Below the pieces are notes generated by a model, which made no database searches, had not been told where the DNA came from, and saw nothing but the letters and a program-made list of their open reading frames with translations. Source: Pseudomonadota bacterium (lineage in GTDB: Bacteria; Desulfobacterota; Desulfobacteria; Desulfobacterales; C00003060). From it: a DNA stretch of 5,419 nt. Below are positions 1 to 5,377 of the stretch, piece by piece. Where the stretch lies: positions 1 to 5,419 of the forward strand of contig JADFWI010000410.1 of assembly GCA_015222985.1 (NCBI GenBank), written 5' to 3'. The stretch's first letter is position 1. The number at the start of each line of letters is the position of its first letter. The position numbers and the translations under genes are program-made.

Positions 1-52
1 AATTTGAGATTTGTTTGAAATTTGGTGCTTGGAATTTGTGATTTTAGACACA
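1..52. repeat. Degenerate ATTTG-rich repeat at the window edge
   Basis: The pentamer ATTTG occurs at 2-6, 9-13, 20-24 and 34-38, with a variant ATTTT at 41-45, separated by short G/T-rich spacers. The rest of the window has no comparable run. Low-complexity stretches of this kind occur between genes in some anaerobe genomes. The block is cut by the window start, so its full length and unit cannot be judged, and it could simply be AT-rich upstream DNA. Confidence 0.35.
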
Positions 53-75
53 AAACTCCAAGGCAGAGCCATCTA

Positions 76-93
76 TCTCTGACGTCTCTGACG
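76..93. repeat. Perfect 9-bp tandem duplication
   Basis: TCTCTGACG is present twice in direct succession (76-84 and 85-93), about 60 bases upstream of the first gene. It may be a replication-slippage duplication or a tandem protein-binding site. Nothing else in the sequence decides between these. Confidence 0.5.
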
Positions 94-150
94 TGGCCCA
101 GAGGACCAGGCTTTCAATGTAAAAGTAAAGATGATGGAGAATTATCAGAG

Positions 151-795
151 ATGATTATTGAGCAGGTCAAAGTCGGTTTCATGGAGGTTTTCTGCTACAT
201 TCTGGGCTGCGAAGCCACACACAAAGGGCTCCTGATTGATCCGGCAGGAGACGAAGAGCATATTTTGGATACGGCTCGTAGTTTGGGGTTGACCATTGAG
301 TCTGTGGTCAACACCCATGGCCACCCTGATCACACGTGCGGCAACGGGAAAATTGTGGATCTTACAGGCGCCAAGATATACATGCATGCCCTGGACGATC
401 GGTTTTTCAGTACACCCGAAGGGCAATCCATGGGCAGACAGATGGGTTTTGCGCCATCCCCTCCAGCAGATGTCGCGGTGGAGGGCGGCGATACCATTTC
501 CTTTGGCGAAAATGCCCTCACCGTGCTTCACACCCCGGGGCACACCCCTGGCGGAATCTGCCTGTATGGAGAGAACAATCTTTTCACCGGAGATACCCTT
601 TTTGTAGGCGCGGTGGGGAGAACGGATTTTCCAGGCGGATCTTTGGATATATTGCTTCAGTCCATAAAGGAGAAGATCCTTACACTTCCGGATGAAACCA
701 TTATCTGGCCGGGCCATGACTACGGAGTAAGCCCTACTTCTACTGTGGCTCGTGAGAAAAAACACAATCCATATATTACGGATTTTCAGTTGTAG
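151..795 (+). CDS. MBL-fold metallo-hydrolase, GloB/YcbL (glyoxalase II-like) group
   Basis: This is a 214-residue cytoplasmic metallo-beta-lactamase-fold hydrolase with no signal peptide. The metal-binding set is complete: THGHPDH at 55-61 (H56, H58, D60, H61), H131 in PGHTPG, D148 in GDTLF and H189 in PGHDYG. The VGRTDFPGGS stretch near 155-164 and the terminal REKKHNPYI are typical of short hydroxyacylglutathione-hydrolase-like proteins. The length matches E. coli YcbL and lacks the extra C-terminal helical domain of classical GloB. Family members hydrolyse glutathione-type or other thioesters, and some relatives oxidise persulfides; the substrate here cannot be read from sequence. The frame is open back to 22, but the residues before 151 look non-coding and homology begins just after this ATG. 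A GGAG at 135-138 lies 12 bases upstream, a rather long spacing. It is the first gene of the + strand cluster; the Yip1 gene follows after 19 bases. Confidence 0.93.
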   Translation: MIIEQVKVGFMEVFCYILGCEATHKGLLIDPAGDEEHILDTARSLGLTIESVVNTHGHPDHTCGNGKIVDLTGAKIYMHALDDRFFSTPEGQSMGRQMGFAPSPPADVAVEGGDTISFGENALTVLHTPGHTPGGICLYGENNLFTGDTLFVGAVGRTDFPGGSLDILLQSIKEKILTLPDETIIWPGHDYGVSPTSTVAREKKHNPYITDFQL

Positions 796-814
796 ATTAG
801 TTGAGACAGATCCC

Positions 815-1375
815 ATGGACACACCCGATCTCAATACGGTGCTCGACTTTGAGCCCGAAGATTTTCTGACCAGCCTTTTTCGCACGGCAAAAGCCATTTT
901 GCTGTCTCCCGGGTTGTTTTTTCAAGGCATGAAACGGGATGGCGGCTTGCGAAACCCTCTGATATTTCTGGCATCCTGTGTCGTAGTTAATACGTTGCTT
1001 GTTGCCCTATTGTTAAAGAGTCAAAGCCTCATAGCCCGCAGCTTGGTCTTGGGCATTGTTCTGCCCTTTGTAACGGCGGGAGTCCTTTACTTCATCATCA
1101 CAAGGCTTTTCAAAGCGTCAGGGACGTATGAAGCAGCCTTCAGGGTAAACGCCTATTCAGCGGCAGTTGCCCTGCTGTCCTGGATTCCTCTGGTGGGCGT
1201 TCTCCTTGAGCTCTATCGGATCTATCTGATTGTCCTGGGTCTCAGTTTCGCCTTTTCGATCAAAGCCTCGCGGGCCTTCTTGGCCGTCATACTCACAGTG
1301 TTCGTATACTTGGTTGCCTCCGCGGCCCTAACCCATATCACCGGAGGGCAATGGCCGAACGTCGGGCCTTCCTGA
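815..1375 (+). CDS. Yip1-family polytopic membrane protein
   Basis: This is a 186-residue integral membrane protein. After a polar N-terminus of about 40 residues, containing the TAKAILLSPGLFFQGM motif typical of bacterial Yip1-domain proteins, there are about five hydrophobic segments: roughly 48-68, 72-97, 112-131, 134-148 and 154-173. The short loops and the GTYEAAFRVNAYS segment between segments 2 and 3 fit the Yip1 fold. Bacterial members have no settled function; eukaryotic relatives act in vesicle trafficking, which says little here. The ATG at 815 gives the family-like start. An upstream in-frame ATG at 752 lies inside the hydrolase gene and would add 21 unrelated residues. There is no clear SD (only GAGACAG at 803-809), so translation may be coupled to the gene before it. 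The pyrophosphorylase gene begins 7 bases after the stop. Confidence 0.85.
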   Translation: MDTPDLNTVLDFEPEDFLTSLFRTAKAILLSPGLFFQGMKRDGGLRNPLIFLASCVVVNTLLVALLLKSQSLIARSLVLGIVLPFVTAGVLYFIITRLFKASGTYEAAFRVNAYSAAVALLSWIPLVGVLLELYRIYLIVLGLSFAFSIKASRAFLAVILTVFVYLVASAALTHITGGQWPNVGPS

Positions 1376-1386
1376 CACCTGTATGA
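1351..1386 (+). other. Possible 11-codon leader ORF coupled to the pyrophosphorylase gene
   Basis: A GGAGGG at 1343-1348 sits just before ATG 1351, inside the 3' end of the Yip1 gene but in another frame. The frame reads MAERRAFLTPV and its TGA (1384-1386) overlaps the ATG of the next gene (1383-1385) as ATGA. The pyrophosphorylase start itself has no SD, so ribosomes loaded here could reinitiate at 1383. Only three bases separate GGAGG from the ATG, which is short, and a chance SD-like word within a gene is possible. Confidence 0.2.
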
Positions 1387-2825
1387 CTACTGAAAAGAAC
1401 GGTCCACCTCAAATGGAACTCGACATACAGTTTCAGCCGTTTGCCGACAAGATGGAAAAAAACGGCCTTGCCCCCATCGTCATAAATAGCTTCAGGCATT
1501 ACTATGGGCTCTTGGTTCGGGGCGAGACCGGCCTTATTTCGAATAAGGATATCGATCCGGTGGCAGAAGGTGAGATTGCCGACGCAGAAAAACTCTCTGG
1601 CCTTAACAAGGCAGGCCGAAGAGCCATGGAAAAATCGGTCCTCATCAAACTGAACGGCGGACTTGGCACAAGTATGGGGCTCTCCCGAGCCAAGTCCCTG
1701 CTGGAGGTCAAAAACGGTCTGAGCTTTCTTGATATCATTGCCAGGCAGGTTCTTAGTTACAGACGCAAGCAGGGGGTCAGGCTCCCTGTTGTCTTCATGA
1801 ACAGTTTCAACACTGAGGCTGACACCCTTGAGGCCCTTGCCTCTTATGAGGATCTGCCCTCTAACGGCATCCCGTTGAGTTTTGTCCAACATAGATTCCC
1901 GAAGGTGTTTCAGGATGCTTTGACGCCCGCCACGTGGCCTGCTGATCCCGCCCTGGAGTGGAATCCGCCCGGCCATGGTGATATTTATGCAGCCCTGGTG
2001 ACCTCAGGGATACTCGATAAGCTTTTGGATGCGGGCATTCTCTACGCCTTTGTTTCAAATTCGGACAACCTTGGCGCAGTCATGGACGAGAGCATCCTGG
2101 GGTTTTTTGCGGAAAACAACTATCCCTTTATGATGGAGGTTGCGGATCGGACTGAAGCAGACAGCAAGGGGGGGCACCTGGCCCGCCGGAAAGACGGCCG
2201 GCTTACGTTAAGGGAAATAGCCCAGTGCCCTGAAAAGGAGTTAGACGAATTCCGGGATGTCAATGTGTACAGATATTTCAATACCAACACCATCTGGGTG
2301 AACCTGGAAGCGTTGAGGCAATTACTTGATGCCCACAACAACGTGATTCGTCTCTCAATGATAAGAAACCCAAAAACAGTCGATCCCAAAGACGAATCTT
2401 CTCCGCCCGTGTATCAACTGGAAACCGCCATGGGGTCGGCAATTTCAGTTTTTGACGAGGCCACAGCGATCCGGGTGCCTAGAAGGCGTTTTGCTCCTGT
2501 CAAGAAATGCCAGGACCTTCTCGCCCTCTGGTCAGACGCCTATGTGCTTACAGATGACTACCAGGTCGTCCAAAACCCGAAAAGGCGTTTGGGCCCGCCG
2601 TTGTTGCAGCTTGACAACAAATACTACAAAAAAATCGACCAGCTTAAGGCCCGGTTTCCTCATGGCGTTCCATCGTTGCTACAGTGTGTTTCCCTTAACG
2701 TCCAGGGGGATGTAGTTTTTGGCAGGGGTGTGGAAATCAAAGGCAACGTAGTCATTGCAAATGACACTGAGAGCCAGGGGATCATTGCCGACGGGAGCGT
2801 GATAGAGCAGGACTTGGTTTTTTGA
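1383..2825 (+). CDS. UTP--glucose-1-phosphate uridylyltransferase, eukaryote-type (UDPGP family)
   Basis: This 480-residue cytoplasmic enzyme is expected to form UDP-glucose and pyrophosphate from UTP and glucose 1-phosphate, supplying glycosyl donor for polysaccharide or glycan synthesis. It belongs to the eukaryotic UGP2-like family and not to bacterial GalU. The nucleotide-binding loop LNGGLGTSMG is at 90-99 with the following SRAK lysine K104. PPGHGD at 195-200 and SNSDNLGA at 225-232 form the sugar and metal site. FNTNTIWVNL (299-308), YQLETAMGSAI (344-354) and RRRFAPVKKCQDLL (367-380, catalytic-type lysine near 374) also match the family. The C-terminus from about 437 (VQGDVVFGRGVEIKGNVVI) is the expected left-handed beta-helix. 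Length is close to the family norm, and all main motifs are intact. A related UDP-sugar pyrophosphorylase specificity cannot be excluded. There is no SD before the ATG; the next gene starts 21 bases downstream. Confidence 0.93.
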   Translation: MTTEKNGPPQMELDIQFQPFADKMEKNGLAPIVINSFRHYYGLLVRGETGLISNKDIDPVAEGEIADAEKLSGLNKAGRRAMEKSVLIKLNGGLGTSMGLSRAKSLLEVKNGLSFLDIIARQVLSYRRKQGVRLPVVFMNSFNTEADTLEALASYEDLPSNGIPLSFVQHRFPKVFQDALTPATWPADPALEWNPPGHGDIYAALVTSGILDKLLDAGILYAFVSNSDNLGAVMDESILGFFAENNYPFMMEVADRTEADSKGGHLARRKDGRLTLREIAQCPEKELDEFRDVNVYRYFNTNTIWVNLEALRQLLDAHNNVIRLSMIRNPKTVDPKDESSPPVYQLETAMGSAISVFDEATAIRVPRRRFAPVKKCQDLLALWSDAYVLTDDYQVVQNPKRRLGPPLLQLDNKYYKKIDQLKARFPHGVPSLLQCVSLNVQGDVVFGRGVEIKGNVVIANDTESQGIIADGSVIEQDLVF

Positions 2826-2846
2826 TATCCGACAGAGGCAAGGGAC

Positions 2847-3005
2847 ATGAGCAAATTACAGATATTGGCGGAATTCTGGGAGTTTTTGAAATACAGGAAA
2901 AAATACTGGCTGGCGCCTATCATAATCATGCTGGTGCTTTTGTCAGCCCTGATTCTTCTTACTGAAGGGTCTGCCTTGGCGCCATTTGTGTACACGCTCT
3001 TTTGA
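2847..3005 (+). CDS. DUF5989-type single-pass membrane peptide
   Basis: This 52-residue protein is missed by usual length cut-offs. It opens MSKLQILAEFWEFLKYRKK, continues with one hydrophobic helix at about 21-39 (WLAPIIIMLVLLSALILL), and ends in TEGSALAPFVYTLF. The LAEFWEFLKxRKKxWL front, the glycine-serine after the helix and the APFxYTLF tail are the hallmarks of the DUF5989 family, as I recall it. Basic residues before the helix suggest a cytoplasmic N-terminus. The function is unknown. Elsewhere these peptides often sit beside SxtJ-like membrane proteins and carbamoyltransferases, neither of which is present here. GAGG at 2834-2837 and AAGGG at 2840-2844 precede the ATG at workable spacing. 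The stop codon overlaps an in-frame TTG (3002-3004) of the regulator, so the two genes are probably translationally coupled. Confidence 0.85.
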   Translation: MSKLQILAEFWEFLKYRKKYWLAPIIIMLVLLSALILLTEGSALAPFVYTLF

Positions 3006-3010
3006 AGACC

Positions 3011-4792
3011 ATGGGATTGAAAGGCAATAAGAAAGATATTGAGATATCCGATGAAATGATCGCCGGCTGGCAAAGCGTCGTCAATACGTTGGCAGAGATT
3101 ATTGATGTGCCGGCAGCCTTGATCATGAAGGTTGATTCTCCCCACATTGAAGTCTTTCGCGCAAGTGAATCCGGTAGTAACCCTTATGGGGCAGGAGACA
3201 GAGAGCCTCTTGCCGGCCTTTACTGTGAGAAGGTTATAGGGACAAGGGGCAGGCTTCTGGTTCCGAATGCATTGAAGGATAGCGAGTGGGATAAGAACCC
3301 GGACATAAAACTGGGTATGATTTCCTACCTCGGTTTTCCGCTCCTGTGGCCTGATGGTGAGGTTTTTGGCACGATCTGTGTGCTTGATTCAAAGGAGAAT
3401 AGATTCGGAAAACTGTATGAAGAGCTTATGTTAAGGTTCAAAGACCTTATCGAGGCCCACCTTGTTCTATTGTACAAGAATTCTGCTGATAAGAAAAATC
3501 TTGAAGGTGTTCTTGATAGCCTTACAGAGGGGATCATAGTCCATGACAAGGAGAGGCGCATCCTGTTTTTCAACCGGGCTGCTGAAAAAATTGCCGGTTA
3601 TTCCAGAGAAGATGTGCTCGGAAGAGACTGCCACGAGGCCTTTGGAGGACCCTTCTGCGGAAACCGATGCTCCTTTCAGGAAGCCCCGCCAGATTCCCTG
3701 GATCAACTTTACTACCCCCTGAATATCCTCACGAAGAAGGGTGAGTCCAGGCGCATTGAGATGGTGGTGACTGGCAGGAAAGATGATGCCGGACGTTTTT
3801 CCGGCGTTATCGCCTCGTTCCGGGATGTAACGGAACTCATAGGGCTAAGGATACGGCTCGGGGATCTTAAGGGCTTTGCCGGGCTCATTGGGCAGGACCC
3901 GAAGATGCTCCAGGTTTATGGCCAGATACGAGACCTTGGCACCAACCACTATCCGGTTCATATCACAGGCGAGACCGGCACCGGAAAGGAACTGGTGGCG
4001 GCAGCCATCCACAATGAGAGCAGGCGTGGAGGGGGTCCTTTTGTGCCGGTCAATTGTGCAGCTCTTCCGGACGGCTTGCTTGAGAGCGAGCTTTTCGGAC
4101 ATGTGAAGGGGGCCTTTACCGGAGCCGTGCGGGACAAGAAGGGCCGCTTTGAGCTTGCGCATGGCGGCACCCTCTTCCTGGACGAGGTGGCGGATCTGCC
4201 CAGGTTTGTGCAGGCAAAACTGTTGCGGGTTCTTCAGGAAGGGAGGTTTGAGCGCGTGGGTGACGATAAGACTACGTCCGTGGATGTGCGTCTTGTTAGC
4301 GCTACCAATAGAGACCTGAAACACGAAATGGAAAGAGGCAATTTTCGCGAGGACCTCTACTACCGTATCAACGTGGTCCCCATTTACCTGCCGACGCTCA
4401 GGAAGCGAAAGAACGACATTCCTCTTCTCCTGGAGCACTTTCTTGAGAAGGCCCAAGAAGAGGGACAAAATACCCGCGGTTTTTCCAAAGAGGCCCTGGC
4501 CGTCATGATGGACTACTCCTGGCCCGGAAACGTCCGCGAGCTTCAGAGCGCACTACGGTTTGCCCTTGTAAAGTCAAAGGGCCGGATCATTCAACCTGGC
4601 GATCTTCCTTTGGAACTCAAGAAATGGCAAAAGGAACGACCCTCTCGCGGCCCTTCCAGAAAGCTGAACCCGGAAAGTGTCCGGGCTGCTCTAACCGGCA
4701 GCGGAGGCAACAAGGCCAAGGCGGCCAGACTCCTTGGTGTGGGCAGGGCCACCCTGTATCGATTCCTTGCTGATTTTCCGGATGTCTCATGA
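3011..4792 (+). CDS. Sigma-54-dependent transcriptional activator (GAF-PAS-AAA+-Fis HTH)
   Basis: This 593-residue enhancer-binding protein is expected to hydrolyse ATP to open sigma-54 promoters. In order it has a GAF-like domain (about 17-152), a PAS domain (about 162-272), the AAA+ core (about 291-517) and a Fis-type helix-turn-helix (about 555-587, core GNKAKAARLLGVGRATLYRF). The AAA+ core is complete: Walker A GETGTGKE 320-327, sigma-54-contacting GAFTGA 367-372, Walker B with D391-E392, SATNRD 430-435, arginine-finger region FREDLYYR 445-452 and WPGNVRE 504-510. There is no receiver domain, so sensing is probably through GAF/PAS and not by phosphorelay; no kinase gene is nearby. The PAS carries C207, C216 and C223-minus-3, that is C220, a C-x8-C-x3-C set that could bind metal or sense redox state. 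The start is uncertain: TTG at 3002 overlaps the previous stop and would add three residues; neither start has a clear SD. The gene closes the cluster and its stop lies in a terminator-like hairpin. Confidence 0.93.
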   Translation: MGLKGNKKDIEISDEMIAGWQSVVNTLAEIIDVPAALIMKVDSPHIEVFRASESGSNPYGAGDREPLAGLYCEKVIGTRGRLLVPNALKDSEWDKNPDIKLGMISYLGFPLLWPDGEVFGTICVLDSKENRFGKLYEELMLRFKDLIEAHLVLLYKNSADKKNLEGVLDSLTEGIIVHDKERRILFFNRAAEKIAGYSREDVLGRDCHEAFGGPFCGNRCSFQEAPPDSLDQLYYPLNILTKKGESRRIEMVVTGRKDDAGRFSGVIASFRDVTELIGLRIRLGDLKGFAGLIGQDPKMLQVYGQIRDLGTNHYPVHITGETGTGKELVAAAIHNESRRGGGPFVPVNCAALPDGLLESELFGHVKGAFTGAVRDKKGRFELAHGGTLFLDEVADLPRFVQAKLLRVLQEGRFERVGDDKTTSVDVRLVSATNRDLKHEMERGNFREDLYYRINVVPIYLPTLRKRKNDIPLLLEHFLEKAQEEGQNTRGFSKEALAVMMDYSWPGNVRELQSALRFALVKSKGRIIQPGDLPLELKKWQKERPSRGPSRKLNPESVRAALTGSGGNKAKAARLLGVGRATLYRFLADFPDVS

Positions 4793-4797
4793 GACAT
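4782..4797. repeat. Perfect 16-bp palindrome over the regulator stop codon
   Basis: ATGTCTCATGAGACAT is an exact palindrome centred at 4789/4790. It contains the TGTCTC/GAGACA words found again in the downstream non-coding region. Its right half also forms the left arm of the terminator hairpin. It may be a dimer-binding site, an alternative hairpin arm, or both. Confidence 0.6.
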
Positions 4798-4815
4798 ATT
4801 CGTCTCATGTTTTTT
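4788..4815 (+). terminator. Intrinsic terminator of the five-gene cluster
   Basis: CATGAGAC (4788-4795) pairs perfectly with GTCTCATG (4802-4809) around the 6-base loop ATATTC, followed directly by six T (4810-4815). The stem begins within the last codon of the regulator and includes its TGA. The stem is only 8 bp and half A/T, so termination may be partial. Confidence 0.7.
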
Positions 4816-4833
4816 AGCGAGACACTCTTGCCC

Positions 4834-4862
4834 TTTCCTCAAGGCCTCACCTTGAGAGGAAA
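4834..4862. repeat. Hairpin-forming inverted repeat
   Basis: CTCAAGG (4838-4844) and CCTTGAG (4850-4856) form a perfect 7-bp stem with a 5-base loop. The outer bases TTTCC (4834-4838) and GGAAA (4858-4862) allow an alternative longer stem with a two-base bulge. No T-run follows on either strand, so it is not a classic intrinsic terminator. It may extend the 3' end structure of read-through transcripts. Confidence 0.5.
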
Positions 4863-5011
4863 CTCCCACCGCAATCCACATTAACTTACCATAAGTATCT
4901 TTTATCAAAAGCGATTAACCGATTTTTGCCTGGTGCCCTTATCAATCGTTCCACTTGTCAATGAATTTTTCCCGCTCACGTACTTTGGAACTAAACGCGC
5001 ACTATGGCGTA

Positions 5012-5054
5012 CAACACTTGTCGCAATATCAGAGTGTTGCCTTCATCTGTTTTT
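5012..5054 (+). repeat. Inverted repeat followed by a weak T-run
   Basis: CAACACT (5012-5018) and AGTGTTG (5033-5039) are exact reverse complements around a 14-base loop; five T follow at 5050-5054, ten bases after the stem. The gap before the T-run makes it a poor terminator. It could be a weak transcript end or a dyad binding site. Confidence 0.35.
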
Positions 5055-5068
5055 GCAGTGAGGCAGGA

Positions 5069-5085
5069 TGTCTCAAGAGTGTCTC
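5069..5085 (+). promoter_or_regulatory. Candidate upstream activator site: two TGTCTC words 11 bp apart
   Basis: TGTCTC at 5069-5074 and 5080-5085 lie on the same face of the helix and about 100-118 bases upstream of the -24 element of the sigma-54-like promoter at 5186. That is within the usual distance for an enhancer-binding protein site. The same words occur in the palindrome at the end of the activator gene. Assignment to that activator is inferred from layout alone. Confidence 0.35.
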
Positions 5086-5185
5086 GGGTTGGGTGCATCA
5101 AGGCAGGGCACCTCGATAGTCTAGGTAGTCGTTAACCGTTTAATATTAAAGTTTTTTTGTCCTGTCATCTTGTGCGGTTTTGCCC

Positions 5186-5201
5186 TGGCACGGATCTTGA
5201 T
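5186..5201 (+). promoter_or_regulatory. Sigma-54 (-24/-12) promoter, near consensus
   Basis: TGGCACG at 5186-5192 matches the -24 element exactly. After four bases comes TTGAT at 5197-5201, one mismatch from the TTGCW -12 element, with the GG-to-G spacing exactly right. The mismatch falls on the C of the conserved GC, which could weaken the promoter. Transcription would begin near 5212, upstream of both downstream SD sequences. A sigma-54 activator gene ends about 400 bases upstream, and candidate binding sites lie between. Confidence 0.55.
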
Positions 5202-5257
5202 GATTCAGAACAAAAAACGTGTTTGAAGAAAAGGAGCCCAAATATTTTGTTGGTGAT

Positions 5258-5268
5258 GGGAGGGTGAG
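5258..5268 (+). promoter_or_regulatory. Very strong ribosome binding site before a 7-codon ORF
   Basis: GGGAGGGTGAG matches the 16S anti-SD almost completely (GGAGGTGA with one extra G) and ends about 6-8 bases before the ATG at 5275. It is one of the two best SD sequences in the window, yet it serves an ORF that stops after seven codons. Confidence 0.65.
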
Positions 5269-5274
5269 AAAACC

Positions 5275-5298
5275 ATGGATAAGTACGAATGTCCCTAA
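5275..5298 (+). pseudogene. 7-codon ORF resembling the start of a rubredoxin
   Basis: The frame reads MDKYECP and then TAA. Rubredoxins and rubredoxin-like domains commonly begin M-[DKE]-K-Y-x-C-x-x-C-G, so the peptide looks like the first residues of that fold up to the first metal-binding cysteine. Neither other frame restores a CG-Y continuation within the next 30 bases, so a simple frameshift does not explain the loss. A truncated gene remnant is one reading, supported by the excellent SD. A regulatory leader peptide or a chance match of seven residues are the alternatives. Confidence 0.3.
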
Positions 5299-5355
5299 CC
5301 AACAACTGAAATCGTGAGACACTTAATAAGGCTCATTATGTGTTTGTCGGTTTTT
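5297..5355 (+). terminator. Possible attenuator-like hairpin with T-run
   Basis: AACCAACAA (5297-5305) pairs with TTGTCGGTT (5344-5352) at 8 of 9 positions, with an inner TGAG/CTCA pair (5315-5318 and 5332-5335), and the right arm runs into TTTTT (5351-5355). The loop between the outer arms is 38 bases, so stability is doubtful. It starts at the stop codon of the 7-codon ORF and lies before the next SD, the arrangement expected of a translated leader followed by a terminator. Confidence 0.25.
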
Positions 5356-5371
5356 CTGGTGATTTTTTTCC

Positions 5372-5377
5372 AGGAGG
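5372..5377 (+). promoter_or_regulatory. Consensus Shine-Dalgarno AGGAGG of the next gene
   Basis: AGGAGG is a full SD core. Three overlapping GTG codons follow (5380, 5382 and 5384). The 5384 frame stops after three codons, so the start must be 5382 (4-base spacing) or 5380 (2-base spacing, also reaching ATG 5395). Confidence 0.6.

Larger units (their letters stand above)
4818..5086. repeat. 13-bp perfect inverted repeat, arms 4818-4830 and 5074-5086
   Basis: CGAGACACTCTTG at 4818-4830 recurs as its exact reverse complement CAAGAGTGTCTCG at 5074-5086, with about 243 bases between. The right arm is preceded by a second TGTCTC (5069-5074), giving two TGTCTC words 11 bp apart, one helical turn. 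GAGACACT appears again at 5316-5323. This spacing suits paired sites for a regulator better than an RNA stem, because the arms are far apart. Confidence 0.55.

Noticed and set aside
22..150. N-terminal extension of the hydrolase frame back to an ATG at 22
   Set aside because: The 43 added residues look unlike the family, run through repeat-rich DNA, and hydrolase homology starts just after ATG 151.
145..897. 250-codon antisense frame opposite the hydrolase
   Set aside because: It mirrors a gene with complete catalytic motifs, and its translation is arginine-rich with no recognisable domain.
1338..1976. 212-codon antisense frame opposite the pyrophosphorylase
   Set aside because: It lies opposite the clear UDPGP motifs and shows no domain or SD of its own.
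3002..3010. TTG 3002 as the activator start
   Set aside because: Not ruled out, but ATG 3011 is a commoner start codon and costs only three residues; neither has a convincing SD.
3367..3383. TGGCACG within the activator gene as a second sigma-54 promoter
   Set aside because: The -24 word is good but no TTGC-like -12 element lies at the required spacing.
3845..4468. 207-codon antisense frame opposite the AAA+ core
   Set aside because: It is a by-product of codon bias in the strongly conserved activator gene.
4591..4908. 105-codon minus-strand frame reaching into the non-coding region
   Set aside because: Most of it is opposite the activator HTH, stop codons directly precede its ATG, and no SD is present.
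4910..4970. TTGACA-like -35 on the minus strand for a reverse transcript
   Set aside because: No TATAAT-like -10 lies at 16-18 bases, and no minus-strand gene follows.
4782..5086. GAGACACT words as a CRISPR array or insertion-sequence ends
   Set aside because: Spacing and orientation are irregular, copies are short, and no transposase or cas gene or target duplication is visible.
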